A stretch of DNA of 35,261 nt from Deltaproteobacteria bacterium (GCA_029933075.1 JAOZOW010000022.1:1-35261); one strand, 5' to 3'; positions 8,273 through 17,590 are shown, counted from the stretch's first letter. Numbers and translations: made by a program. Notes: generated by a model from the sequence alone, not told the origin.

Positions 8273-8550
8273 TCACAACATTTTTATAAACCCAACGGCC
8301 ACAAGAGGTCTTTGTGCCGATATGTTGCGAGAGGTTCTTCTATCGTATCAATTGATTACCCCCCCGTTGTTTGCAGGACCGAAAAAAATTCCGGGCAGCA
8401 AGCTCAGGGTGCACGATGATCTGATTTCGGATTTAAATGAATATTGACAGGACCTTCCATTGTCCGTGATTCAACCAGGCTGCGTAATGTCTGGAGGGAT
8501 TGCGGTATTCCCGGATTGAGCGATACAAAGAAGGTTCAGCCAAGGACCTG

Positions 8551-9246
8551 ATGGGAATGAAAGCGATGCTTGACATACTTTCAAGGACCAGCCTCTTCGG
8601 CGGGCTGCCGGAAAGCCAACTTGAGCGGGTCGCGGAAATAGCCGTGACCAGGGATTTTAAGAAGGGTGAAACTATCTTCTTGGAAGGGGATGAGGGCAAT
8701 GGCTTTTATGTTGTTGCAGAGGGGTTGATCAAGGTCTTTAAGGTCTCAGCAGATGGTAAAGAGCAGGTTCTCCACTTCTTTGGCCCTGGAGAGCCAGTTG
8801 GGGAGGTACCCGTGTTCAGCGGGGAGCAGTTTCCTGCCAATGCCGAAGCCATTGCCAAGAGCCGCCTCCTGTTTTTTCCCCGCACTGCCTTTGTTGACTT
8901 GGTCACCAATAACCCCTCCATGGCCCTGAATATGCTTGCAGTGTTGTCCATGAGACTCCGCCAATTTACCGTGCAGATAGAGAACCTCTCACTGAAAGAG
9001 GTCCCCGCCAGGCTGGCCGCCTACCTGATCTATCTCGCAGAAGAGCAGGGAAGAGATGACTTAGTGACCCTGCCCATCTCCAAAGGGCAGCTTGCGAGTC
9101 TGCTGGGGACTATACCTGAGACTCTTTCCAGAATCTTCGGCAAAATGAGCGGCCAGAACTTGATTGAGGTCAAAGAGCGGCGCATCAGCTTGCTTGATCG
9201 AAAGCGGCTTGAAGAACTTGCAGACTTGGGAAAACATCCGGGATAG
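8551..9246 (+). CDS. Crp/Fnr-family transcriptional regulator
   Basis: A 231-residue regulator with an N-terminal cyclic-nucleotide-type sensor domain (LFGGLPESQLERVA, then FLEGDEGNGFYVVAEGLIKVF and PGEPVGEVPVF), a long dimer helix, and a C-terminal winged helix. The recognition helix is GTIPETLSRIFGKM, a pattern common in HcpR/DNR-like members that control nitrosative and redox stress genes. It lacks the N-terminal cysteines of FNR, so it does not carry FNR's oxygen-sensing cluster; heme or another ligand is possible. The start is uncertain: ATG 8551 (AAGGA 4 nt before), ATG 8557 or ATG 8566. A TTG at 8500 has its GGAGGG too close. The glycosyltransferase follows with its own promoter. Confidence 0.85.
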   Translation: MGMKAMLDILSRTSLFGGLPESQLERVAEIAVTRDFKKGETIFLEGDEGNGFYVVAEGLIKVFKVSADGKEQVLHFFGPGEPVGEVPVFSGEQFPANAEAIAKSRLLFFPRTAFVDLVTNNPSMALNMLAVLSMRLRQFTVQIENLSLKEVPARLAAYLIYLAEEQGRDDLVTLPISKGQLASLLGTIPETLSRIFGKMSGQNLIEVKERRISLLDRKRLEELADLGKHPG

Positions 9247-9253
9247 CCTCTAC

Positions 9254-9282
9254 TTGACAACGTTTCCCCCCTTCTCTACTAT
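9254..9282 (+). promoter_or_regulatory. Sigma-70 promoter for the glycosyltransferase
   Basis: TTGACA at 9254-9259 and TACTAT at 9277-9282 are separated by the optimal 17 bp. The predicted start near 9289 lies about 53 bp upstream of the glycosyltransferase ATG. This indicates separate transcription from the Crp/Fnr gene. Confidence 0.6.
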
Positions 9283-9341
9283 GCGTTGAACCTGAGAATG
9301 GTCCATCATCTATTAACGGCAATCAGGAAGGCAGGTGTGTT

Positions 9342-10568
9342 ATGAGACGATCTATCAGGGATATCGAGTTCATCGTGGGGATTCCGTCTTACATGGAAGC
9401 GGATTCAATTTCGTTTGTTACGAGGCAGGTGGATAAGGGAATTTCCCAATATTTCGGCAAGCTCAGGTCTTTGATTGTCAATATGGACAATAACAGCCCT
9501 GATGATACCAAGGGCGCTTTTCTCTCTACTGAAACGGAAACACCGAAGCACTACATAACTACCCCGAAAGGCGTAAAAGGGAAGGGGAATAATTTCCTGA
9601 ATCTCTTTAGGTTCGGAAGCAGGTTCAAAGGTACGCTCAAGGCAGTGGTGGTAGTCGATGCCGACTTGCGCTCCATCACGCCTGAGTGGATCAAATACCT
9701 GGGAGAGCCGATTCTCAAAGGGTATGACTATGCCCTTCCTTATTATTCAAGGCATCAATTCGACGGCAGTATCACAAATCATATCTGCTATCCCCTTCTT
9801 TACGGCCTGCTTGGCGAGGATATCCGTCAGCCCATAGGTGGTGAGTTCGCATTTTCGCCCGCCCTGATGGACCACTGGCTCAAGCAGAAATGGACAAAGA
9901 CCACCCGTCAGTACGGCATCGACATATTCATGACCCTTAATGCCATATGGGGCCGGTTCAAAATCTGCGAGGTGGGCCTGGGAGCAAAGGTGCACAAGGC
10001 CAGCGCCCCCAAACTTGGGCCCATGTTCACACAGGTGGTAACCACCCTCTTTGATTTCCTTGTTCAGACCAAGGACAGCTGGCTCACGACTCCTCCGGCA
10101 CAGCCGAAGCCCAAGAAGAGATTCGGACTCAAGGAACTGGACTCCCCACAAGAGTTGAACATTGATATCAGACAGCTCAAAGAAAACTTGCGCGCCGAGT
10201 ACTTTCAGAGGGAAAGGGTTATAAGGCAACTTCTTACCGAATATTCCGTGATGAATCTCACCAATATGTTTATGCAGGATTACTACAATATCGACACTCT
10301 CATGTGGACTCAGGATGTCTACCAGCTCCTCTACAATTATGACAAGGGATCGCCCAGGACCAGGAAAGACGTCATCGAATCTTTGAAGCCGCTCTATTTT
10401 GGCCGCTCCGTCACCTTTGACTACTTGACCTGGCGATACAATATCAAATATGCCGAAGAGGCAATTGTGACTCAGGCCAAGGCCTTTGCAGCACAGAAGC
10501 CCTACCTAATGGGGCTGTACCTGAGTGATGCCATTAAAAACCGAAAAAGAAAACGGGCGGGACAGTAA
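9342..10568 (+). CDS. GT-A fold glycosyltransferase (GT2/GT78/GT81-like)
   Basis: A 408-residue soluble protein. It opens with a nucleotide-sugar binding strand (FIVGIPSYMEADSI) and carries a DxD metal motif, D106-A-D108, in VVVVDADLRSI, the marks of a GT-A glycosyltransferase. The residues after it (EWIKYLGEPILKGYDY, QPIGGEFAFSP) resemble glucosylglycerate or mannosylglycerate synthases, which build compatible solutes from NDP-sugar and (phospho)glycerate; that specificity is a guess. The last 120 residues are charged and helical. No membrane helix is seen. The ATG is preceded by AGGAAGG and AGG purine tracts. It has its own promoter and converges on the M20 peptidase gene with a 33-bp gap. 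Confidence 0.75.
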   Translation: MRRSIRDIEFIVGIPSYMEADSISFVTRQVDKGISQYFGKLRSLIVNMDNNSPDDTKGAFLSTETETPKHYITTPKGVKGKGNNFLNLFRFGSRFKGTLKAVVVVDADLRSITPEWIKYLGEPILKGYDYALPYYSRHQFDGSITNHICYPLLYGLLGEDIRQPIGGEFAFSPALMDHWLKQKWTKTTRQYGIDIFMTLNAIWGRFKICEVGLGAKVHKASAPKLGPMFTQVVTTLFDFLVQTKDSWLTTPPAQPKPKKRFGLKELDSPQELNIDIRQLKENLRAEYFQRERVIRQLLTEYSVMNLTNMFMQDYYNIDTLMWTQDVYQLLYNYDKGSPRTRKDVIESLKPLYFGRSVTFDYLTWRYNIKYAEEAIVTQAKAFAAQKPYLMGLYLSDAIKNRKRKRAGQ

Positions 10569-10572
10569 GCGG

Positions 10573-10587
10573 AACCCACATCGGGTT
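10573..10587. terminator. Small hairpin in a convergent gap
   Basis: AACCC (10573-10577) pairs with GGGTT (10583-10587) around a 5-nt loop in the 33-bp gap between two convergent genes. The position suits a bidirectional terminator, but the stem is short and no strong T-tract follows. Confidence 0.3.
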
Positions 10588-10601
10588 TGGCGGTCATTTC
10601 A

Positions 10602-11735
10602 TTAAATTCCACACCACCTCCTTGCAATCTCAAAGTAGGCTTCTGCACCCTCTTCGATCTTATGTACGAGGCAGAACTCGTCCGTCTTGTGAGCCATGTC
10701 AGGCTCGCCCGGCCCAAGGATGAGCGTTGGAGGCTTTGCCAGTGCAGGAGCGAGCGCCGATGCGTCCGTAAAGTATGTGGCTGCCCTGGGTAACGGCGTT
10801 TCTTCCAGGAATCCCGTCATGATTTCAAAGACTTCCCGGACCCACCCATTATCGGGATCTGTTGCAATGCTCTCGGCACTCACCACGGGCTCGAGTGTCA
10901 CATCTTGTCCGAGAAAGGCCTGGAGATCTTTGAGGAGTCGTTCATGGGTCTGCGGAGGTATGGTCCGGATATCTATGCCCACGACCACCTCATCCGGTAC
11001 AATATTGATTCCGGTCCCGCCGGAAATGGTGCCGATGTTGATGGTCGGCTCCCCCAGGATGGAGTGGGGAGGCACATTGAATTCATATTGCTGGAGCCTG
11101 GTGATTAGATTGACAGCCTTGTAAATGGCATTCACCCCCTTATGGGGCATGGATCCGTGGGCGGCGACGCCCTCTGTCTTGGCCCTCACCCACATTGCGC
11201 CCTTGTGCCCCACGAGAGGGTAGTTTCCTGTGGGCTCGCCAACGATCAGGGCTCCTACGCGGGGCGGGAGCAGGGCCTTTTGTCTCGCAAGATGATATGC
11301 CCCTTCACAGCCCGCCTCTTCACCGGCGGTGAGCACCAGCAGGATACCCGCCTTTGGATTCGGAGCCCCGGCGGCCATTCTCAGGGCTGCACATACCATG
11401 GCCGCCACGCCCGATTTCATGTCTGAGGCGCCCCTGCCGTAGATCCGATCCCCCTCCAGCTCTCCCCCGAAAGGCGGCTTCGTCCAGGGAGTGCCGCCAA
11501 GGGGCACGGTGTCCAGGTGCCCTGAAAAGCAGAGGGCTGGTTTGTGGCCGGCGCCCTCCAAACGTGCAACGAGGTTTGTTCTTTTGTCCTTGAATTCATC
11601 ATAACTGACCTGGAAACCCGCGTCTTCCAGCAACTTGCCGAGGTAATGGGCGCACTCGCTCTCATTGCCTGGCGGATTAATGGTATCAAAGGAGATCAAT
11701 TTTCGGGTCAATGCCGTTGGCGAAGGTATTTTCAT
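10602..11735 (-). CDS. M20-family metallopeptidase (ArgE/DapE-type deacylase)
   Basis: A 377-residue enzyme of the M20 ArgE/DapE/CPG2 family, which hydrolyses N-acyl amino acids or small peptides with two zinc ions. Metal and catalytic residues seen are H73 in SGHLDT, D105 in GRGASDMKSG, the E139/E140 pair in TAGEEAG, E167 in VGEPTG, and a C-terminal His in MAHKTDE. The dimerisation lid domain lies between, at about residues 175-285. The exact substrate (acetyl-ornithine, succinyl-diaminopimelate or a dipeptide) cannot be decided; no arginine or lysine pathway gene is nearby. The start codon overlaps the methyltransferase stop by four bases (ATGA), so the two are translationally coupled. Confidence 0.87.
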   Translation of the reverse strand: MKIPSPTALTRKLISFDTINPPGNESECAHYLGKLLEDAGFQVSYDEFKDKRTNLVARLEGAGHKPALCFSGHLDTVPLGGTPWTKPPFGGELEGDRIYGRGASDMKSGVAAMVCAALRMAAGAPNPKAGILLVLTAGEEAGCEGAYHLARQKALLPPRVGALIVGEPTGNYPLVGHKGAMWVRAKTEGVAAHGSMPHKGVNAIYKAVNLITRLQQYEFNVPPHSILGEPTINIGTISGGTGINIVPDEVVVGIDIRTIPPQTHERLLKDLQAFLGQDVTLEPVVSAESIATDPDNGWVREVFEIMTGFLEETPLPRAATYFTDASALAPALAKPPTLILGPGEPDMAHKTDEFCLVHKIEEGAEAYFEIARRWCGI

Positions 11736-12367
11736 GGTCTTTTTTCTCCTCGTACTGCCACAAAAGAGCCCTTGCCATAGCCGGGATCTACAGGCTCTTC
11801 TTTTATTATATCAAACAAGTTCCGAAAAATGGTCTGGCGAAATTCAAAGCTCCCGAACCCGCACTGTCCCATGAGATCCACGATTTCATCTACACTGAAA
11901 AAGGTGGCCTCTCTGTAAAACACATTCTCCTGTTGGCGGTTCAGGTAAAGCTTGCCCAGGGGGCTTTCCTTGTCCACCAGCCCCACGACAAAGGATCCAC
12001 CACTGCACAGCACGCGATAGGTCTCGTGAAATGCCCTCACAATATCGTCCAGGAAACAGACCGTGGTAACCATGAGGACGAAACCGAGGCTTTCGCTTCT
12101 GAAAGGCAGTTCCTCGGCCACGCCGCCTATGACCTTGATTCCCCTGCTCTGTGCGATTTCTCCCATAGGGATCGAAGGTTCCAACCCCACTTTGATGCCT
12201 AACGGCGCCGCGAACCTGCCTGTGCCCACTCCGATCTCTGCGCCTGTGCCTACGTTGGGAAGGAGGCTCTCGATTGCCCGCAATTCAGCATCGTAGACCA
12301 GCGGGTATTTGGCAAACCAGTCTTCATAGCGTTGGGCGTGCGTGTCAAAAGGGGTTGTCTTGGGCAT
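11732..12367 (-). CDS. SAM-dependent class I methyltransferase
   Basis: A 211-residue UbiE-like methyltransferase. Motif I is AEIGVGTGRFAAPLG, where the GxGxG loop binds S-adenosylmethionine. Then come a GVAEELPF stretch (motif II region), VCFLDDI and GGSFVVGLVD. The substrate is unknown; such proteins act on small molecules or metal(loid)s. I use ATG 12367, which begins MPKTTPFD as is common in this group, although the nearest GGAG is 12 nt away. A GTG at 12391 in the same frame is an alternative. Coupled by a four-base overlap to the M20 peptidase downstream, and 113 bp after the FAD oxidoreductase on the same strand. Confidence 0.83.
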   Translation of the reverse strand: MPKTTPFDTHAQRYEDWFAKYPLVYDAELRAIESLLPNVGTGAEIGVGTGRFAAPLGIKVGLEPSIPMGEIAQSRGIKVIGGVAEELPFRSESLGFVLMVTTVCFLDDIVRAFHETYRVLCSGGSFVVGLVDKESPLGKLYLNRQQENVFYREATFFSVDEIVDLMGQCGFGSFEFRQTIFRNLFDIIKEEPVDPGYGKGSFVAVRGEKRP

Positions 12368-12395
12368 GGCGTACAATAACTCCGTATCCACTACA

Positions 12396-12410
12396 GCTCA
12401 ACACTTGAGC
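12396..12410 (-). repeat. Short perfect inverted repeat upstream of the methyltransferase
   Basis: GCTCAA and TTGAGC flank a three-base loop (CAC). The repeat sits just upstream of the methyltransferase start region, after the FAD oxidoreductase gene. It could be a small hairpin at the gene junction or a regulator site; nothing decides between these. Confidence 0.35.
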
Positions 12411-12480
12411 TTCCTCTGGGCATGAAGGGGCTGATCATCCGTCATGGTCTGCAGTTTATACGGGGAATGGGCTTTCTTAT

Positions 12481-13668
12481 TTACAGATCGAAACCTTCTG
12501 CAATTAGGTGATCTCTTATCTGGGAGATGTCCTGTTTTAGGGACATGGCTTTTGTCACTTTGGCAAAACCGGTTGTTTCGCCCAGCATAATGCAGCCCAC
12601 AATCTGATTCCCCTTTAGCACGATTTTTTTGTAAATGCCTTCACCAGCGACCGACTTTGACTCCAGCTTTCCTTCAGCATCGATGTCTCCGGCCGAGGCC
12701 AGGTCAATCCCTACTACTTTTAGGGTGTTTGCCATAGTGGTCCCCGTGTATTTCTCACTGCCCCCCGCCATATTAATGCCGGCGATCTTACCCTCCTCCA
12801 TGGCTGCCGGCCATATCCCGTAAGGCATGGCACCAAACTGAGCCACATCTCCTGCCGCGAAAATATCAGCGCGGTTGGTACGCAAGCTCCCATCCACCTT
12901 AATCCCTTTGTCGCACTCGAGTCCCAGGCTTTCAGCCAAGTCGAGGTTGGGGCGAACGCCTGCCGAGACAATCACCATCTGGGCCCCAAGAGTTTCACCC
13001 CCTTCGAGCAGTACGCCCTCCACTTGATTTTCTCCCGAAATACTCTGGGTTTTGGCACCCAGCCTGAATGAAAACCCCATGCCTTCCATTATTTCCTGAA
13101 GCATCCCGGCGCCCTTCACATCGAGCTGTCTCGGGAGAAGCCTGGGAAAAAATTCCACGACCGTAATATTTTTCCCGAGCTTCAGGAGTGCGTTTCCTGC
13201 CTCAAGGCCCAGCAGACCACCGCCAATCAGCACCACATCACGGGCCTCTCGGGCCCAGGCCGCGATCTCCTTGGTGTCCTGCAAAGAGCGTAGCGCAAAA
13301 ACGCCCCGTTTATCAGCCCCTTCTATGGGCGGTATGAATGAATGGCTGCCTACGGCCATCAAAAGGGTGTCATAGAGGATCTCCTGGCCCGGTTCGGTAA
13401 ATATGAGCTTCTTGTCCGCATCTCCCCCAATTGCCCTCGTGTTTAATTTGAGCGCTATTTTTTGGTCTTCATACCAGTCCTTGCTCCTGGCCAGCAGCTC
13501 CTCCTCACGAATCTCCCCGGCCAGATACTCGTTCAGCCTGATGCGCCAGTAGAAGGGGAACCCCTCGTCGGTGATAATCGTGATATTGGCGTCGTGATCC
13601 AGCTTTCGGATGTTTTCGGCAGCCGTTGTTCCGGCGACCCCATTTCCTACAATCAAATAGTGAGTCAT
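12481..13668 (-). CDS. NAD(P)/FAD-dependent oxidoreductase (NirB/rubredoxin-reductase-like)
   Basis: A 395-residue pyridine-nucleotide disulfide-type flavoprotein. The N-terminus has an FAD fold (YLIVGNGVAGTTAAENI). Around residue 150 is the NAD(P)H fold (DVVLIGGGLLGLEAGNALL), then the FAD motif FAAGDVAQ near 275. It lacks a CxxC or the SYGGCG redox cysteine, so it is not a disulfide reductase; the layout fits the N-terminal flavin module of nitrite reductase NirB or NADH:rubredoxin reductase. The ATG at 13668 has AAGGAGG 7 nt upstream; earlier in-frame codons lack a site. It follows the two YeeE/YedE genes, so it may supply electrons for sulfur handling. Rubredoxins about 10 kb away are also possible partners. 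Confidence 0.83.
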   Translation of the reverse strand: MTHYLIVGNGVAGTTAAENIRKLDHDANITIITDEGFPFYWRIRLNEYLAGEIREEELLARSKDWYEDQKIALKLNTRAIGGDADKKLIFTEPGQEILYDTLLMAVGSHSFIPPIEGADKRGVFALRSLQDTKEIAAWAREARDVVLIGGGLLGLEAGNALLKLGKNITVVEFFPRLLPRQLDVKGAGMLQEIMEGMGFSFRLGAKTQSISGENQVEGVLLEGGETLGAQMVIVSAGVRPNLDLAESLGLECDKGIKVDGSLRTNRADIFAAGDVAQFGAMPYGIWPAAMEEGKIAGINMAGGSEKYTGTTMANTLKVVGIDLASAGDIDAEGKLESKSVAGEGIYKKIVLKGNQIVGCIMLGETTGFAKVTKAMSLKQDISQIRDHLIAEGFDL

Positions 13669-13758
13669 TTCAAGACCTCCTTCGGCCAACCTGAAAACGC
13701 GGAGGGAATGCATTTACCGGCAGCTTGCCATGGCAATCCTCAATCCGGGATTTCCAGT

Positions 13759-14526
13759 CTAACAACCTTCATCTTCCAGGATTTTGAATCCTGTGTGGGC
13801 AGGCTCCTGGACGCTCGCCGGGGCAGACGATGGGGCCTTTGCCGCACCTTTGTCAGGGTTGGCGATAGCAAGCACCAAGCCCAGGGCAATGAGTGTGGCT
13901 GCCCCAAGCCCCTTGAGCCTTGGAGAGCTTTTGGGAAGCGAGTCCTTGTCCCCGAATTTCCCCTCCACTTTCTCCACCAGCCAGTAAGCGCCCACGGCCA
14001 TGAGGCAGATCAGCAGGGCCACGATCCCGGAATTCACCTTCAATATATCCGTGAGGCGCACGGCTCCCATATCTCCGGAGCCGTAAAAGCCTTTCAGGAG
14101 GGGAAAGATTTCAGCAAAGATCACCGACCCTATCATCATTCCAACTATGAAAATCATGCCATCCAGTTTTCCCGATACTGTGGCCACCACGGATGTCGTG
14201 GGGCAATATCCCCCCATTACAAAGCCTATGCCGAGAATGAAGCCCCCTATCATCTGAGGCCAGAGATATGTGGGCAAGAGATATACACGGCCGAGATCGA
14301 TCCAGCCGAACAGGGAGAAGTAAAGGAGACCCACGGCGCATACAACGATAGCCGTAAACATGACCTTGAGTACCGCGAAATCCCTGAGGTAAAATATGGC
14401 CGTGAGTTTCTTCGGGTCCCCGAACCCCGCCCTTTCAAGGACGAATCCAAAGAGGAAACCTATGAGCCCCGCCATCTGGAGGCTGTAAGCAAAGTCAAAC
14501 CATCCAAACTTATATAGAGGCCCCAT
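13759..14526 (-). CDS. YeeE/YedE-family sulfur-compound transporter, larger half
   Basis: A 255-residue inner-membrane protein with about six to seven hydrophobic helices. The conserved cysteine motif GGYCPTTSV lies around residue 110, which in YeeE-type proteins lines the path for thiosulfate or other sulfur compounds. A second glycine-rich pair (FLFGFVLERAGFGDPKK) near the start is also typical. The C-terminal 40 residues are an Ala/Pro-rich extra-membrane tail ending in Cys. The ATG at 14526 shares one base with the stop of the upstream half (TAATG), and the AAGGAG inside that gene's last codons serves as ribosome site, so the two halves are coupled. Membrane partner of the 169-residue protein. 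Confidence 0.82.
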   Translation of the reverse strand: MGPLYKFGWFDFAYSLQMAGLIGFLFGFVLERAGFGDPKKLTAIFYLRDFAVLKVMFTAIVVCAVGLLYFSLFGWIDLGRVYLLPTYLWPQMIGGFILGIGFVMGGYCPTTSVVATVSGKLDGMIFIVGMMIGSVIFAEIFPLLKGFYGSGDMGAVRLTDILKVNSGIVALLICLMAVGAYWLVEKVEGKFGDKDSLPKSSPRLKGLGAATLIALGLVLAIANPDKGAAKAPSSAPASVQEPAHTGFKILEDEGC

Positions 14527-15035
14527 TATAACCACTCCTTTCTGAAAAAGTAGGCCGTAGCGTATGCGCCTGCAAAGATGCAGAACATGAAGATCCAGCT
14601 TCCGAACGCCAGCTCAGAGGCGCCTGTTAGGGCCTGGCCGCTCGTGCATCCTCTGGCAAGGCGGGCGGCAAATCCTGATAGAATGCCCCCGCCTAAGGCA
14701 AGCCATAGCCTGACAGTCACGCCTATGGAAGGACCCCGCGCCACTTCGCCCCTGATCCGCCGGGCAATAAACGCGGAGAAGAGGCCGCCCAAGGCCGCTC
14801 CCAACGTGAGAAAGACAAGCCAGGCCATGAGGGGCGATCTCTCATTCTGTAAGTATTTCGAGAAATAGGGATTGGTTTTTGCATGATGTGGCGCTACCAG
14901 CTCGACTCCAGCAGTGGCGATTCTTGTAAAAGATGAAGAGGATCCCACACCTCTTCCCATGGTGTAGAAAGAAAAAAGCAAGACCAGGCCAAGCAAGGCC
15001 CCGATGACATAAGGGTTAGTGTAACGGTCGTTCAT
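14526..15035 (-). CDS. YeeE/YedE-family sulfur-compound transporter, smaller half
   Basis: A 169-residue membrane protein with about four helices. The key motif ARLARGCTSGQALTG near residues 123-137 carries the conserved YeeE/YedE cysteine. A longer periplasmic segment (VAPHHAKTNPYFSKYL) lies after helix 1. Together with the next gene it forms a split transporter similar to PmpA/PmpB pairs, each half giving one cysteine motif. The start is firm: GGAAAGGAGGG directly upstream of the ATG. It begins the sulfur gene block that ends in the FAD oxidoreductase. A GC-rich hairpin separates it from copA. Confidence 0.82.
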   Translation of the reverse strand: MNDRYTNPYVIGALLGLVLLFSFYTMGRGVGSSSSFTRIATAGVELVAPHHAKTNPYFSKYLQNERSPLMAWLVFLTLGAALGGLFSAFIARRIRGEVARGPSIGVTVRLWLALGGGILSGFAARLARGCTSGQALTGASELAFGSWIFMFCIFAGAYATAYFFRKEWL

Positions 15036-15086
15036 AATCCCTCCTTTCCTCAGGTGTTGGAATCAAACGGTCTAAGGCCGAACCTG

Positions 15087-15100
15087 GCCCGTTTTCGGGC
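15087..15100 (-). terminator. GC hairpin between copA and the YeeE genes
   Basis: GCCCG (15087-15091) and CGGGC (15096-15100) form a perfect 5-bp stem with a four-base loop, 40 bp after the copA stop. No clear T-run follows on the minus strand, so it may be a partial terminator or a processing/stability element. Confidence 0.35.
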
Positions 15101-15141
15101 GAGGGTATTGTGCCACAAAAGGAGAAATTCTGCTATTGCAC

Positions 15142-17400
15142 TTATGATAAGGTCCTGGACCACGATCTTCTCAGCCGCAAGGAATTGCTCACGACCGACA
15201 CAGAACTCATGGCCATGGCCGCCGCCGCAAACACGGGGTTGAGGAGTATCCCGAACAGGGGATAGAGTATTCCTGCGGCAATGGGGATGCCGAGGCTGTT
15301 ATAGAAAAACGCCCAGAAAAGGTTCTGCTTGATTACCTTCATGGTCTGGAAAGAGAGCCTTATGGCCATAGGGACGGAGCGCAGGTCATCGGTGATCAAT
15401 GTGATGTCACTGGCCTCCACGGCAACGTCCGTACCGGCCCCGATCGCGATGCCTATATCCGCCGTGCTGAGCGCCGGCGCATCATTGATGCCGTCCCCAA
15501 CCATGGCAACCACGTGGCCCTGATCCTGGAGGCGCTGGATCTCTTTTGCTTTGTCACCAGGGAGAACCTCTGCAAGGATTTCATCGATACCGAGGGTCTG
15601 AGCTATGGCCCGGGCAGTATTTTCATTGTCTCCGGTGATTATGGCCGCCCTTAGTCCCATGGATTTCAGGGATTGGATGGCTTCTGCAGCGGTGGCTTTG
15701 GGTACGTCAGAGAGCGCCATCAAACCTATCACCTGGCCATCTCTTGCCACAAACACGCAAGTCTTTCCTTCGCCCGCGAGCCTTTTTGCTTCCCTATTCA
15801 GGCCGTTCATGGCCATGCTTTTCTGTTCCATAAACCTCTGGTTTCCCATAAGGCACTCTGCGCCATTGACCACCGCCCTTACTCCTAAGCCTGATATGGC
15901 CTCAAAATCAGTGACAGGTTCAGGCGCAAGTTTGTCATTCCGGCCCCTGTCCACGATTGCCTGACCCAGCGGGTGCTCGGAGACCGACTCAATGGATATG
16001 GCCGTTTTGAGCAGTTCTTTTTCCTGGACGTCCCGAGCGGTAACGATGTCTGTCACTTCAGGTTCGCCCTTGGTAAGGGTGCCGGTCTTGTCAAACACGA
16101 TGGTGGTAAGCTTATAAGCCTTTTCCAGGCTTTCTCCTCCCTTGATGAGGATGCCGTTTTCTGCGCCCAAACCCGTGCCTACCATAACAGCCGTTGGGGT
16201 TGCCAGGCCCATAGCGCAGGGGCAGGCGATGATCAGCACCGATACAAAGTTAAGGAGGGCACGGGCAAAGATGGGTTGGGGGACAAAGAAGTACCATATG
16301 ACGAAGGTGATTGCGGCGATACCGAATACCACCGGAACAAAAACGGAGGCAACCTTGTCGGCGAGTCTTTGAATCGGAGCTTTTGACCCCTGGGCCTCTT
16401 CCACCATCCGGATAATCTGGGCCAGCGCCGTCTCGGCGCCGACTTTTGTGGCCCTGAAGGTAAAACTGCCGCTTTTGTTGAGGGTGGCGCCGAATACCTC
16501 GTCCCCTTCCTTTTTGGCCACAGGGATGCTTTCCCCGGTGAGCATGGACTCATCAACGGCCGATGATCCGGAGACGACCTCGCCGTCCGTGGGGATTTTT
16601 TCACCAGGCCGCACCAGGATCAAATCGCCCACCATCACAGAGTCAACCGGGAGGTCCATCTCCTGTCCGTTGCGGATCACCCGTGCTGTGCTTGGCTTGA
16701 GACCCATTAGCCGTTTGATGGCCATGGAGGTCCTGCCCTTGGTCTTGGCTTCCAGCAACCGGCCTAACAGGATGAGTGTGACTATCATTGCCGCTCCGTC
16801 AAAGTAGACATGGGCGGCTATCCCGGCAGATGAGAAAAAACTTGGGAAAAAGGTAGCAGCGGTGGAATAGATGTAGGCTGAGAAGGCGCCTACCGCCACA
16901 AGGGTGTTCATATCCGTGGTCTTCTGCCTGGCAGCCTTGATGGCGCCCGAAAAGAACCGGCTTCCCACCCAGAAGACCACGGGTGTCGCGAGCACGAAGA
17001 GAATGAGAAGCATGGCTTGCCTTGGGACCGGTTTCAGGAATGGAAACCATTCCTGCATGGAGCCCATAAAGATAAAGACGCTGAGAACGGCCCCTGCAAT
17101 GAACTTGGTCTTCAACTCCCTGATATCTCTGATCCGGGCGGCCTCTACCGGGTCTTCAAGGGTCTCTTCGGGAACGCCAAGAAACTCATACCCCGCATCA
17201 ACGATTATCCTTTTGATGGAATCCATGCCGGCCCAGCGCGGAGCGTGACTCAGCGTGGCCCTCCCGGTAGCCAGGTTGACGGCCGCATCATCGATTCCCT
17301 CCGCGGACTTGAGAGCGGCTTCCACCCGCCGCACGCATGCAGCGCAGGTCATGCCGCCGATCGATACGGTGGTTTTTTTGGTAGCAACCTTTTCAGACAA
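15142..17400 (-). CDS. copA: Copper-exporting P1B-type ATPase
   Basis: A 752-residue Cu(+)-ATPase. One N-terminal metal domain holds GMTCAAC (C19, C22). Eight membrane helices follow with the CPC motif at 393-395, phosphorylated D437 in DKTGTLT, SEHPL at 474-478, and GDGIND at 635-640. Helix 7 has the Tyr-Asn pair (700-701) and helix 8 has MSS (731-733); CPC plus YN plus MxxSS is the signature of the P1B-1 copper(I) subgroup. It pumps copper out of the cytoplasm. The start appears to be TTG at 17400, overlapping the end of the copZ-like gene by eight bases, so translation is likely coupled. No later start lies before the metal-binding motif. Confidence 0.93.
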   Translation of the reverse strand: MSEKVATKKTTVSIGGMTCAACVRRVEAALKSAEGIDDAAVNLATGRATLSHAPRWAGMDSIKRIIVDAGYEFLGVPEETLEDPVEAARIRDIRELKTKFIAGAVLSVFIFMGSMQEWFPFLKPVPRQAMLLILFVLATPVVFWVGSRFFSGAIKAARQKTTDMNTLVAVGAFSAYIYSTAATFFPSFFSSAGIAAHVYFDGAAMIVTLILLGRLLEAKTKGRTSMAIKRLMGLKPSTARVIRNGQEMDLPVDSVMVGDLILVRPGEKIPTDGEVVSGSSAVDESMLTGESIPVAKKEGDEVFGATLNKSGSFTFRATKVGAETALAQIIRMVEEAQGSKAPIQRLADKVASVFVPVVFGIAAITFVIWYFFVPQPIFARALLNFVSVLIIACPCAMGLATPTAVMVGTGLGAENGILIKGGESLEKAYKLTTIVFDKTGTLTKGEPEVTDIVTARDVQEKELLKTAISIESVSEHPLGQAIVDRGRNDKLAPEPVTDFEAISGLGVRAVVNGAECLMGNQRFMEQKSMAMNGLNREAKRLAGEGKTCVFVARDGQVIGLMALSDVPKATAAEAIQSLKSMGLRAAIITGDNENTARAIAQTLGIDEILAEVLPGDKAKEIQRLQDQGHVVAMVGDGINDAPALSTADIGIAIGAGTDVAVEASDITLITDDLRSVPMAIRLSFQTMKVIKQNLFWAFFYNSLGIPIAAGILYPLFGILLNPVFAAAAMAMSSVSVVSNSLRLRRSWSRTLS

Positions 17401-17590
17401 CTTCGTACCCTGCCTGTTTGATCTTTTCTTCTATGACACTGATATCCACAGGTTTTTCCTCCACATAGGTGGCCTGTGCAGAGGAAAGATCGACCGTCAC
17501 ATCTCTTAATCCGTCAATTTCGTTCAGCGCCTTGGTGACCGCCACTGCACAATGATTGCATGACATCCCTTTGATCTTAACCGTAGGCAT
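17393..17590 (-). CDS. copZ: CopZ-like copper chaperone (heavy-metal-associated domain)
   Basis: A 65-residue stand-alone heavy-metal-associated domain with the metal loop GMSCNHC (C10 and C13). The rest, [15 protein letters not shown] and [11 protein letters not shown], matches the beta-alpha-beta-beta-alpha-beta fold. Such proteins carry Cu(I) to CopA. A clean GGAGGAG lies upstream of the ATG. It overlaps copA by eight bases. An extended -10 promoter sits about 25 bp upstream. Confidence 0.9.
   Translation of the reverse strand: MPTVKIKGMSCNHCAVAVTKALNEIDGLRDVTVDLSSAQATYVEEKPVDISVIEEKIKQAGYEVV

Larger units (their letters stand above)
8039..8550. other. Intergenic region between persulfide reductase and Crp/Fnr regulator
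   Basis: About 500 bp with a minus-strand promoter candidate (8114-8142) and a strong plus-strand promoter (8245-8272). The remaining 270 bp after the plus promoter hold no gene I can support and no recognisable riboswitch. Confidence 0.5.

Noticed and set aside
8223-8447. 74-codon plus-strand frame before the Crp/Fnr gene
   Set aside because: Begins upstream of the strong promoter at 8245-8272, has no ribosome site and no recognisable motif.
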